A DNA stretch of 64,000 bases. Source: Rhexocercosporidium sp. MPI-PUGE-AT-0058 (lineage: Eukaryota > Ascomycota > Leotiomycetes > Helotiales). Position 1 is the stretch's first letter. Each line of letters starts with the position of its first letter. The notes below the pieces were generated by a model that was given only the letters and a program-made list of their open reading frames with translations, did not search any database and was not told the origin of the DNA. Location: assembly GCA_020746875.1 (NCBI GenBank), contig JAGTJL010000010.1, forward strand, positions 2,170,001-2,234,000. The letters are read 5' to 3'. This document shows positions 24,190-35,685 of the stretch, piece by piece. Both the position numbers and the translations under genes were made by a program.

Positions 24190-27100
24190 ACGTTATTAAT
24201 TACTCTTAACTTTCTCGACGCCGAACCGAAACTCTTATCGCTAAATAATTTAAAAGTATAATAAAATAAAAAAGCTATTAAATATAACTTTTAAGCTTAA
24301 GCGAAATAAGACGAAGATGCTCGCGACTTTATAAAGAAAGGCCTTAAGCCGAGCGTATTACTACCGGTAAAAGCTATAATTAAAAATATGGCTTTAATAT
24401 ATATTATTTTTATAAGGGAATATATAAAGAAGCTCGTATAATAGACGGAAAAGGCTCGAGCTTATAAAGCAACTTATAAATGAATTTAGGAGACAGTTAA
24501 TCCTTTTGTTTACTAAGGAGTAGTTAGGGAATGCGAGAACGAATAAGCTTATATAAAAAAAGAGTAACTAACCGAGATAATAAACGGAGACTCTTAATTA
24601 AAATTATAAACTCTTTAATTACTCTTCTAAATCGTTAAAAAAAATTACGCTCCTTCGGAAATAAGTGTTCGCACGCTAATATAATCTATTTATAAAAAGA
24701 AGCTCGCTGCTATTAAGGCAAGGCGAATTAATTCTAAGGAATAGCTTTAAAAATAAAGAGCGGCTTATTAAGATACTTTCTTATACGACTTACCGGACGT
24801 TAAAGGACCGCTAGTAATGCTTGACTTTATTAAGGCGGTATAAAAGAAGCTCGCACCGAAATAGGCGCGCGAACGGCACTTTAAATTACTAAGAGATAAT
24901 GCTCTCGAGGTAGTAAACTAGTCCTCTTTACTTAATTACGTTAATTAATTATTTATTCTTAATAAAAAATCACTTATAGCCTTTAGATAATAAAAGATAA
25001 TAAGTTTATATATTACTTTTTGAAAAGAAGAGATTTGGTATGAATGATGATTCTATTACTTCGGGGGAAACTAAGTCTATATAACTACTTTTAGGCGCTA
25101 AGCTATTTAGCTCTCGCATCGGCTATTTGCTCTCGCATCGGCTTTTTGCTCTCGCATCGGTTATTAACTTTATATTGAAACTAGCTTTGTATCAAGACTA
25201 GCTTTATATTACCAGAGCTTCCGAGGTTTAAAACACGGAAGCTTAAGGCTTAATGAAGCCACTGTTTTAGCCCTGAATAACCCTTTGCCGGAAGCTTAAA
25301 GCTTCCGAGGTTCAAAGCACGGAAGCCGAAGCTTTATGCGAAGCTAGAGCTTTATGCAAAGGTAGTTGAGTTATGGAAAGGTATGCTTTATACCAAATAC
25401 GGTAATATGCTTAATATAATCTTATACTTTTAAAGGAAAATTAAATACTTTTATAACCTCGTTAGTTTAACGAAACCAATCGTTAAATACGCGAGCAAAT
25501 ACTTATTTATATAAGCATTGCTTTTACCGCTATAAGGCTATTAATTGTCACAGACTTCGGTATTATTACGACGGCTCGACGGCAAATAATCTTAAGAACT
25601 TATTATTAATAAAAGAAATTAAAAAGACTCGACTCCGATTAAAAAACGACTTCCCTAACCTTCGCCAAGAAATCGCTAAACTCAGTAAGAATATATTATT
25701 AATAGCGTAACTAACTTTTAGATCGCTTTTTAGTAATTCCTTTTCTACTTAAGTATTAGCAGCTCTTATAGTTTTAAAGCTAGTTACTTTAATAAAAGTA
25801 AGATATTTTTAAAAACGTTTAAGCTTGCCTTATAAGCCTTAAATTTCTTAATAAAGCTTTCGCTGCTACGGGGGTATACGTTATTATAAATATAAATTAT
25901 TATCCGCTCGCAGAGAATACTTTACTTAATAACGGAGTTATTACTTATTTAATAAATTCAAAAGCTTTCTTTATCTTTAAAAGCTTTATTAAATTTATTA
26001 TAAACGATAACGTTAAGGCCAGAACGTTAAGTTTAATAATTAAAGGCCGCGGTACTTAAGTCTTTAAAAGTGCTTTTTACGGCTTTAACGGACTAAATAC
26101 AGGCGATTTAACTCTCTCGAACGTCGCTGTCGTTAAAGGCTTTAATATTAATATTATTTTAAAAGCTCGCTTTTTATAAATAAGAGTTTAATATAATAAT
26201 TTAAATTATACTTTGCGTACGAAAATAATTAAAAATAGTCTAGTTTTAAAGCAATTATAGCGATAATTTAACTTAACTTTCTTTATATATAAGCCTTTTA
26301 ATTACTTTTCGGTTTCTTTAATTATTTACTTCATTTTAACTCGTTTAAATTATAACTTTTTAATATTTTTAACGCTAAAAAAGAGCATTCGCTAAGGCTT
26401 TTAGTCGAGTAGATAATATTTAAAAATACGAGTCGATAAAGCTTACTTATAATATTTACGCGTAGGTTATTAAGGAAAGGAAGCCTTAGAAAACCTAGTA
26501 AAAAATGCGCGCAACGTCGAGATTTAAAGTTTAACTTAATTAAAATATAAGTATTATACGGTAGTTATAATATAATAAGTAATAAATCGTTGTTAATTAA
26601 AAAAAAACAGTTACCCGTCCCTTTTATTATATTTCTTAGAATTTATTCGACTTTTTAATAAAGTTTAATGAAAATAATTAGCTTTTATTAATTAAAGATA
26701 AATATAATAAGAAATTTTATAAGCGGCTTTTAAAAACTAAAAAGTTAATCGCCGTCTTAAATACTCTTAAACCGTTTAAGGCGTGAACAAGATATTAATT
26801 CGGGCTCTCGATTTACAAAATACGCTAAAATAATAATACTTTAATTATAAGGATTAATAGATTAATTAAGTATGAAAAGTAATATAAAAAAAGTAATATT
26901 AATATTAAGTCTACTTCCTTATATATATATCAACTAAATAAAGGAATTAAGCGCGTAAGTAAAAAAAAATCAATAAATTAACTAAATTACGCCTCTCCGC
27001 TAATTTACTCCGGGCGCTTTAAACGGAATTAATAATAGCGGCAATTATTCTCTATAACATAAGTCTATTTACTTATAAAAGCTTCAAAATCTTAATAATA

Positions 27101-30080
27101 TATTTTAAGCTTAATTTAAATAGTATTTTCGGTATTACGACCCTATGCTCACGCTAAAGCTGACAACCGATTTACGGCCTAACTAAAGCAACTCATATGC
27201 GTACGGTTATAAAGCCTACCTTATAATTAAAGACCGAGAAGCTCTCCGCCAAAAGAAAGCTTTTAAAGTCAACCCGCGAGTATACTTAAATTATTTAATT
27301 AAATACGTCTTATTTAATATTTATAAAATCTAAGTGCCTTAATTATAATATATAATAATAACTCGGAATATTACTTCTAACGAAACTTTTTTTTATTTAA
27401 GCTCTTTAAATATGAAAAAAGCGGTCGGCTAGCCGCGCTTAATATTAAAAGATTTTACGAAAATACTAAAAAAAGAAAAAAAAGATTAAGACGTTAGTTT
27501 TATTATAATTAACCGATTAAGCGTACTTAATATATTAAAATTAAAAATATCGTCTATTATTCTAAACGAAAAACAATTAAGCGAAGTAATAAACGCTACA
27601 GAAGTCGATAAGCTTATAAGCTCGGGGGTATTAAAACCTTTAATTAAGCTTTTAAGCTCGAGGGTGAAGCTATTTACTCCTCCTTTAATTAAGTTAATAA
27701 AAGTAAAGACGCTACTTTTAATTAATTTAATAACTCTTAACTTTATTTAGCCGCTCGTTAATAAGAACTCAAGAGTAATTTAATTAAAAAAAAGTACTAG
27801 ACTTTTTACTTATAAACACGTTAATTAAGTCTTAAAACGAGCCGACACTTTAAGATAATTAACGTTTAAAAGCTTAATTAAGAGAGGTATCTTACGTAAT
27901 ATATTAAACTTCTAGAGTAATATAAGCCTTAAGCGGAAGTCGATATTATAAATTATAATTTACTTTAAAAAGCTATATAATCGAGAGCGCGGTCTTAAAC
28001 GTTAAAAAGCACTTAAAGAAAGTATTAGCTTTAAGTAATTAAAAGCTTTATTTTAAGTAATAAAGTACGAGGAGTATTCGTAATTATTAAAATTAAAAGA
28101 AGATAAAAAATTAAGTTTACGCCTATTACTTCCGGCTTTAATTAAATTAAATTCCGGCTTACTTAAACCTCTTAAAAAGAAAAGAATAAAAGACTAAATA
28201 ATTAATAAAAGTCGAAAGACTAGAATTAATAATAAGGTAATAAACCGATTTAAAGCATTTATATAATAATTATTACAGAGTTAATTATAGAATTATTATA
28301 ACTATTAAGTAATTACGAGCACTTAAAAGATTTTCTAGGACTTTCTAACTTAGTTAAGAATTAATATAAAGAAACGGAAAAAATTTAAGCGTAGTTTACG
28401 CTATTTTATTAACGTTTATACTTTAAAATATCGAAATTCGATAATTAATTAAATTCCTACGGATTTATTAATCGCAAATGCCTAAAGACTTATTAAATTA
28501 AAAAGACCTTAAGGATTACTCGTTAAGAAAATACTTCCGAGCCGACGCTATTAAAAAATCACTAACCTTAAGTCGCGCAACTGCTAAAAAGTCGTTAAAT
28601 ATACCTTTATTATTAAATAATTAATTCCTTTAAAGTAAGTATTTTACGCCAAAGTCGATTAGTTAAAATATTTAACTCGTTATTGCTTTCGAGTCGTTAT
28701 AAGAAGAGATTTATAGCTTAAAACGTTAATTTTATTAATATATATAATTATTTTAATTATTTATTCTTTTAGAACCGCTATAACTATTATAGCTTAATTT
28801 AATTTAAAAATAATTTAATTTAATATAATTAATGCTTTTATTAACGCTAAATAAAGTAAGGCAAGTGCTCGCGTACGCTATTATTTACCGAACGGTTTTA
28901 AATAAAACGGAATAATAATAAAAGTTAATTGCGTATTTTACGGACTTAAGGACTTACCGGCGTTATAATACGGTAACTTTACTTATACTTTGACAACTTT
29001 AAGGTTAATTGCTTATAAAAAAGAACCTTATATATTTATAAAGGAATAACGTACGATGTTTATAATATTTTATGTCGATAATATTTAAGTACTCTATTTT
29101 ATTTCGGCTCTTAAAAACGCCAAATTAATTATTAACGGCTTAAATACAGCATATAAGCTTACTAAAAGAAAGTAAACGAAGTAGTTTTTAGGCGTTCGTA
29201 TTATTAAAGATCGATTAGCGAAGATTATTTCTTTAATATATAACACTTATATTTAAAAGGTTACTTTTTATTTTAAGTTAATAAATAAAAATTACTTAAG
29301 TATATTATTACTTTAAGTCGAGCTATTAAAAAATCAAGAATAGACTATTTTAGCTTAAATTAAAGAGTTTTAAGAGAAAGTTAGATTAATACTTTATATT
29401 ATAATTATATTACGCGTAAACGTCGCTTTTATTACTTTAAGGCTTTTTTACTTTTTAATTAATTCTTTTTAAAAGCATTTAGCTATAATTAACTAAAGAA
29501 TTCGTTATCTTTTCGGCACTCGTTTCTTAGCGATTACTTATAGCTATAAGCTGCGCGACTCTTACCTTATAATAATATTAAATATTTCTTTTGTAAATAA
29601 TATTAAAATAAGGCGATTTTTTAATAAATATATTTTTATACTATTTAAAAGTTTAATCTTTTAAAGAATAGCTTTATAAAATATAATTATTACGTTTATA
29701 ATATAAGTAAAGCTTTTTAGAGTTAAGCGTATTAATAAAGAATTAATAGTACTTTAATAATTCTTTTAAAAATTACGCCTTAATATAAAAGTAGCTTAAA
29801 TAATTTTCTATAATAATTAATAAACGATTCAATTAATTATTAATAAAAATCAGCGTATTTTTATTAAATTACGCTACGTTAATATTCAGAATATATAATT
29901 ATATTAAGAATTTTAAAAGAGTATTTTTATAATAAAATATCTTTTTATAAGCTATATACTAATTAACGGACTTATTAAAAACCTCTCTCGGCAGAAATTT
30001 AAAGCATTTGTTACGCTTATTAACTTAATAAATATTCGTGCTCAATTAAAGCAACTCTTTTAAAAAAAACTCGCTTTAAA
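24190..30080 (+). pseudogene. Copia-B2 gag-pol remnant
   Basis: Colinear with the B1 polyprotein remnant: gag-pre-integrase zone near 26470, RT with LYGLKDLPAL (about 28945) and FYVDNI-like box (about 29070), and RNase H to about 30050. The RT box keeps VD here where B1 has IN, so the two copies were mutated independently. Interrupted by R at 25021-25424. Not translatable. Confidence 0.78.
25021..25424 (+). repeat. R repeat, copy 2 (in Copia-B2), with matching empty site
   Basis: 404 bp, TGAAAAGAAGAG to TAATATAATCTTA, flanked by tactttt on both sides (25014-25020, 25425-25431). Copia-B1 has the unoccupied site at about 12090 (tatattacttttaaaaaa), so the boundaries and 7-bp duplication are supported by an empty/filled pair. 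This copy has a different 3' tail (TATACCAAATACGGTAATATGC) from copies 1 and 3. Confidence 0.88.
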
Positions 30081-30439
30081 GTAGTTTTTTATATATATTC
30101 TTTATTATTTATTTATTCTTAAAATAATTATATAATAAGGTTACTTTTTAATTAAAAAGCTTTATTTATATTATTATATATTCTTTTATAAAACTTTCTT
30201 TTTTAAATTTCTATTTATAATTTTATTTTATTAAAAATTAATTAAATTTAAGAGTATAAATTACTATATTTTAAAAAGTCAATTACTTTTAATAATTCTT
30301 TAATTTAAAAGCAAACGCAAATTTTAGTTTTTAAAATATAAAAGAATACTTAAAGAATAAGAGATTCTTAAGCCTTAAAAAACAAAAAAGCAGTTTATTT
30401 ATTAGAAAATAAAAAGCCTAAAACTTCCCGAACTAGCTT

Positions 30440-31330
30440 ACTTAAAGTATTAATTATTATATTAACTAATTCGTTAACGCGAGCAGCTTAAGCCTCTTAC
30501 TCAGAAGTAAAAACAACTCTACGAGTAAATATAACTTAAAAGGCCAGAACATTAAGGCCCGGACTATAAGCGCGAGCAGCTCCGGTAGCAGCCTCAGCAA
30601 CAGCAGCAGCGCAAGCAGCTTTAGTAATAGTAATAATAATAAAATAATTAATTACTGCCTTACTATCCTTTTCAATGAAAAAAGCACCCGCAGCGGCAGC
30701 AATCTTCTCTTTAGTAACACGAGTATAAGCTGCAAAAGCAGCTAGAAGCTCTTCTTTTTCTTTTAAGAAATTAATTAAATTAATTTAATTTTTTAAAAAT
30801 AAAGCGAGCAACTTATTATTCTTCTTATTATTGTCATCTCCCTTATTACCACTAAAACCAATAACAGCGCCAGCAACAGCAGCTCCACCAACACTACCAC
30901 CCTTAAGGGTAGCACAGACCGGGATTCTTAACTACTTTAACTCTTAAAAAAATTAATAATAAATTAAAAAGCGAGAAAGGAGCAGCTAAATCGATTTACC
31001 TTCTTGCCAGCTTTATTCTCTAACGTATTATAATATATAAGGAAAAAAGCCTAAGTAATAACAGGAGTAACTACGCATTTGTGGCTAGACGAGTAAGTAA
31101 AGTAACGAGTACTTTTTTTTAACGATATTATAATATTAACCGCTACCTTTTATTTAAAGGGTATTATTAATATAGCCTAAATAAACTATTATATAAGCAC
31201 CTATTAACTGCGTAAAGCCCGGGGAGCAGTAGCGGCACATCGAGGGGCGGGGGCGGGGACGGAAGCAGTCGAAAGTCTTGCGTTAGCGGCGACCTTCTTC
31301 TTATTATTTATAATAGTTCTGACTTATTAT
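30440..31330 (-). pseudogene. Antisense coding remnant in Copia-B2 post-pol region
   Basis: Same order as in B1. There is a basic Pro/Ala-rich N-terminal part (VAANARLSTASVPAPAP, about 31300-31230), then the module ending SSHKCVVTP (about 31095-31065). YYNTLENKAGKK is followed by the donor GTAAAT (about 31000), and after an intron-like gap comes IPVCATLKGGSVGGAAVAGAVIG (about 30920-30855). Then comes ELLAAFAAYTRV and a long Ala-rich segment ending RAYSPGLNVLAF (about 30750-30540). Reading frame and residue pattern are conserved between B1 and B2 although the DNA around them is scrambled by RIP; both share a stop at the same former Gln codon. Function unknown. Confidence 0.55.
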
Positions 31331-31758
31331 AAGTTAATAGTTATTCTTTAATTAAGTAATCTTTAATTAATTGATTTTCGATTAGTTAATTTTAATTAGT
31401 CGATCTCCGATTAATAAATTAAAATCAATAAATCGAAAATCGAGCCACTTACCTTACTTTAGCGAGTAAATCGCCGCTCTTCTATAACGATTCTGGCGGA
31501 GCGCTTAAAGATACTTATAGTATCGAAAGGAGTAGTTAATTAATTAAGTAGTAGATCGAGAGCAGTCGATCTGTGTATTATCGAGTGTTTATAGGTTCAG
31601 GTTTAATAAGAAAATCGTTGGTTTATATAATTAAGTTGTTTACTTAATTACCGCATATAAGTGAATTTATTTACTTAATTCCTTCTTATTATTTGCTCTC
31701 GCTTAATACAGCCAATCATAATAGCAGTGGCTTATTACTATTAATTGCCTAAGAGGTG

Positions 31759-31941
31759 TGTCGTATAAGCACGGGCAGCTACTCTCTTAGCACTACACGT
31801 GACTTAATTAAATTCTACTATTATAAACCGCCTTCAGGAGAATAACTGTTTTTTCTTAATTCTTAAAGCTTTAAAATAATAATTAATCACTTTAATTCAA
31901 TTATAACTGCTCGCAGTGCTTTAATCCACTTCTACACCACA
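31759..31941 (+). repeat. Copia-B2 3' LTR
   Basis: 183 bp from TGTCGTATAA to CTACACCACA, one T shorter than the other LTRs, preceded by AAGAGGTG (polypurine tract equivalent). Confidence 0.88.
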
Positions 31942-32249
31942 TATATATAAATATTATATAGCATTAGAACCGTATAATATAGTATAGGATATTTATCGGC
32001 TTGAAGCTTATTAGTATCCTTAACAAATACCTTAAGTATTAATAAAGTATTTTTTAAGTATATTATTTCTTCTTCCGAAATTAATAACTTTTTATTCTTA
32101 AAAGCCTTATTATTAGAGTTTTGCATAATAATATTAATAGGCTGATAAAGAATTAAAAAGTTATTGAGCATATTATAAGTTGAAGACCATTGAGTTGTAG
32201 TATTTATAATTAATTAATAAGTTTATTAAAAATAAATTAATAATTATTA

Positions 32250-32650
32250 TGAAAAGAAGAGATTTGGTGTGAATAATAATTCCATTACTTCGGGGGAAAC
32301 TAGGTCTATATAACTACTTTTAGGCGCCAAGCTATTTAGCTCTCGCATCGGCTATTTGCTCTCGCATCGGTTATTAACTTTATATTGAAACTAGCTTTGT
32401 ATTAAGACTAGCTTTATATTACCAGAGCTTCCGAGATTTAAAACACGGAAGCTTAAGGTTTGATAAAGCCACTGTTTTAGCCCTGAATAACCCTTTACTA
32501 AAAGCTTAAAGCTTCCGAGGTTCAAAGCACGGAAGCCGAGGCTTTATGCGAAGCCGGAGCTTTATGCAAAGGTAGTTGAGTTATGGAAAGGTATGCTTAA
32601 TATAATCTTATATTATTAAGCGAGTTTAGCCGAGGCTTAATATAGTCTTA
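32250..32650 (+). repeat. R repeat, copy 3 (in hAT-1)
   Basis: 401 bp, TGAAAAGAAGAG to TATAGTCTTA. Flanks attatta and cctatta share five of seven bases. It interrupts the hAT-1 transposase remnant and carries the longer tail with the duplicated TTAATATAATCTTA unit. Confidence 0.82.
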
Positions 32651-34036
32651 CCTATTACTTACCTAGTTGAAGCATTTGAAACTATGTTATATTCAAAGCT
32701 TTAATTTAAGCTAATAAAGCTTGTTTATTATTATAGCTATATTTGAAAGCTATTATAATAAGTCGAATTCGTTTCCATAAAGATTATGTATTATTAGGAC
32801 CTTTTTTAATTAATTAGTATTTATATTTAATAATTTTAAGATATATAAACTTACTTATAAATATATTCCTTTCTTCTAAATCTTCTTCTTCTTCTTCTTC
32901 AATGGCTCTAATAGCGTCTAATTCTTCTATAGAATCTTCGGCTTTAATAATAGAGCTTATTATCTCTTGTGTAGTTATATTAAGCACGTGCGCGCAACAA
33001 GCTATATCTCCTTGAAATTTAATAGCTTCTAAATCGTAAGCTCTAAAAAAGCTTAATATTAAGGTGTTATTGGAAGACGCGTTATCTCGAGTAATACTAT
33101 AAAGAATTAGTAATAATAATTTAAATAATACGTATTAAAACTTACCTTTTAATATTATATTTAATATTAAAGTCTTTTAAAGTATTTAATAATACTTCGC
33201 ACATATAAGCTCCAAAGTGCCTATCTTCGAGTATCGCCATTCTTAATAAGTAAGACTCTAATTTAAAGCTCTTACTTATAAAGTGTCTATAATAAAAACA
33301 ATTAGTTATATATATTAAATTTAGAAGCAAATTACTTATATAGTTATACCTAAATAAGCATCTTGATTAGACGCAGTCCAAGCGTCTAAAGTAAGACTAA
33401 AAGTGCCTTGATTTTCTTTATAGTTATTAAGTTTATTCTTAAAGCTATTAAAGGCACTCAAATAAACAGAATCTAATTCGTCTCTTAGAATTTTTCTATT
33501 AATTGTTGGAATATGCCTAAGGAATAATTAGCTTATATATATATTATAGTATAAAGAATTTACTTACTCTTTCAAATATTTTAAAAGCTCTTTAAAAGTA
33601 GGGCTATCGATTAATCGAAAAGAAAGGTTGTTTATAATATAAAGTTTAAAATCTTAACTCTAAACTCTTTATTATTGAATTCGCTTAATTCTCGCTTCTT
33701 AGCTCTAGAAGAGCTTAAATAGTCGCTTATAGAACCTTGAGATTCTGGTAAATCTTTAGTAATACTAGGAGAAGTACTAGCTTGCGAGCCTATTTATATT
33801 ATAATTAATATATAATAATAATAATAATAATAATTAAAATAAGATTACTTACTAATATCATTATCTAATAAGCCTAATGATACAAGCTTATGGTTATGCT
33901 TATAATGCGATATATAGTTACTTGTAGCATGTGATACACGTTGCTTTAGAAACTTTTTACTATAAATTTAAATTAATATATGCTTTAATATAAATTAGAA
34001 TTAGTATTACTTACTTGCAATTCTTATATGTACAAC

Positions 34037-34238
34037 TGTAAGGCTCAAATGATAGGGAATTACTATTCGAAACGTTCAGGGTATGTCAATTATAATTCAG
34101 ACTGATCTCTAGCCTTCTAAATCCTCCTTTCTCTCATCCGAAGTAAATAAATAAAGATCTTAACACGTGATCTGTGCCAAGCCTGCAAACCTTCCGTAGA
34201 ACCCCCGTCCCTCCTTATACTAGATTCCACTCCTGACA
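34037..34238. repeat. Solo LTR of the left-arm Gypsy family, in hAT-1
   Basis: 202 bp, TGTAAGGCTC to CTCCTGACA, with perfect duplications acaac (34032-34036, 34239-34243). Full-length homologue of the Gypsy 5' LTR at 5251-5452 but far less RIPed. It interrupts the zinc-finger part of the hAT-1 transposase. Confidence 0.9.
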
Positions 34239-34956
34239 ACAACTAACTGTAACTGTTCGAGGCTGTGTAGGATCTTGTTGAATCGGGTCTAGCTCTTTAA
34301 TAAATAAACCTCTTTTAAATATAAGTGGTTGATTATTAGAGAGCTTAAAATCCTCTTGATTTTGAGTAATATTCGTTCGAGTAGTAGTAGAATAAGACAT
34401 TTTGTAAGATCTATATACTTTAAGTATATATACGGGGAATAATAATAATAAGATTAAGAGTTATTATTAAGTGTGTTGATTATAAGGTTATTTAATAAAG
34501 AAAAAAAACGGATTTCTACCGAGACTTTATCTCTATATATATTAATATAATTATTTCTAGATTATTCTATTAAGATATTGATTTCTAATACTTCTCATGA
34601 TTTATAAGCTTATTTATATTACTAATGTCTTTTTAATAAGCTATAGATTATTAAAGAATCTATTAGTTATAATATTAATAAGTAAGGTATTTAATTTGTC
34701 ATTTTTTGAAGGTTCGCGAATCTTCTGGAAGCTAAGATAAGCTAAATCCTTATCTATTGGTTAAGAAGAGCGTATGCTGATTTAAGGTTATCTTTCTTAT
34801 CTTAGCGTCCCACTGCAAATCATGTGACTCTTACTTAAATCATAATTAAGTTACTTTAATTAAATTAAATTAAAATTTGATTAACGATTAAGTTACTTAA
34901 GTTTAATTTAAAGTAAGTATAGTTACTTTAATTTAATTTAATTAATTCCCACCCTG

Positions 34957-35685
34957 TGCCAAGACTCGATAGATACCGATTCCACCCCCCTGCCCGCATT
35001 TCCGCCTCAACTTTCGAGGCATGCATCGAAAGCCCTAATTATTATAAAACGCTAAAAATTAGCGCGTTCGAAAGCTCGAAATTGGGCGAATAACCCTAAC
35101 TTCCTTTTATTAAAATCGGATTAGCAGTTGTTTTTTTTTAATTACCGATCAGCGTACCGATTCCCCCGCGTACCCCTTTAGGACTACAGGTTCCTAGCCT
35201 GCACCATGGGGAGGTGAGAGTCATCGCAGGCCAAGTAGTAATTGTAATACTAGAGACGCATCGATGGATTTTCGACTACGCGTCTGATAGTTCTGACTGG
35301 CAGAATACACGACCGCCTTTTTATATAGTAGGCGGTCAGTGCAGACCCCTGGAATTTGGTTGTTCAGTGAAAACAGGATGCAGTATATACCCTCGTTCCA
35401 GGGGCACTCAATCATTCGTGAAGGCAGAAAATTATCCGTGCGTTCAAACAAACTTTGTTGGATTCTACCATAATTGACAGATAATAGATCATGCCTCCAA
35501 GGGAAGTATGATAACTAGCTACACTGTGATTCGTCAGATTCTTTAGCCAGGTGGTGCAAGGCAAAAGAATTTCCAAAATGCAATGCAGGTACGCGTCATT
35601 CAGGGAAAGGTAGTAAGATATGAAAACTACATGACAAATTTTAGTAATTTGGATATTCTATCTCGCGTTAGTAATAGCTTAGGAC
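34957..35685. other. 3' flank of the NLR gene, no gene seen
   Basis: Begins with the hAT-1 target duplication, then ordinary-composition DNA. Two hairpin-capable inverted repeats lie here: GACCGCC/GGCGGTC (35311-35317, 35331-35337) and CCCCTGGAA/TTCCAGGGG (35346-35354, 35396-35404). Short overlapping frames on both strands (about 76-87 codons at 35214-35477) look like chance. The segment 35480-35685 probably includes the 3' UTR of the gene that ends at 35686. Confidence 0.5.

Larger units (their letters stand above)
23592..31941 (+). mobile_element. Copia-B2 LTR retrotransposon inside hAT-1
   Basis: Second copy of Copia-B, colinear with B1 over its whole length, with LTRs at 23592-23775 and 31759-31941 and an R repeat inserted at 25021. 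Flanking pentamers are tgtgt (23587-23591) and tatat (31942-31946), which agree if two G-to-A RIP changes are allowed. The flanks rejoin the hAT-1 transposase frame. Net length without R is about 7.9 kb. It is more strongly RIPed in pol than B1 in many places. Confidence 0.88.
22745..34400 (-). pseudogene. hAT transposase (hAT-1), fragmented
   Basis: Minus-strand translation starts at an ATG (34400) and shows, in order: a BED-like zinc-finger zone with CKKFLKQRVSH and HYKHNHKLVSLGLL (about 33880-34030); LTLDAWTASNQDAYLGI (about 33350-33410); the segment around 33142-33330 ending LNTLKDFNIKYN; a CCAHVLN block (about 33000); KLQADKYPILYYTVLMLYNIY (about 31945-32010); and the C-terminal dimerisation domain with LAIPAISAFNERFFSQGA (about 22890-22960), ending at a stop (22745-22747). 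Copia-B2 splits it near residue YNIY, R splits it at 32250, and a solo LTR splits the finger zone. Copia-A sits directly behind the stop codon. RIP-type nonsense changes make it non-functional. Confidence 0.85.
5784..34956 (-). mobile_element. hAT-1 DNA transposon, about 3.5 kb, split by nested insertions
   Basis: Ends are CAGGGTGGGGA (5784-5794) and TCCCACCCTG (34947-34956), typical hAT-type inverted termini, flanked by 8-bp duplications tgccaagg (5776-5783) and tgccaaga (34957-34964) that differ by one G/A. Repeats of the type AAGTTACTTTAATTAAATT crowd both subterminal zones (5800-5960, 34840-34940). The element's own pieces are 5784-6020, 22740-23591, 31942-32249, 32651-34036 and 34239-34956, about 3.5 kb in total. 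The rest is Copia-A, Copia-B2, an R repeat and a solo Gypsy LTR. The transposase remnant lies on the minus strand. Confidence 0.88.

Noticed and set aside
35030..35105. CCCTAA-type hexamers that might suggest an interstitial telomere
   Set aside because: Only two isolated, non-tandem occurrences.
35214..35477. 87-codon plus-strand frame behind the NLR gene
   Set aside because: It overlaps a minus-strand frame of similar length and the two hairpins; no protein features.
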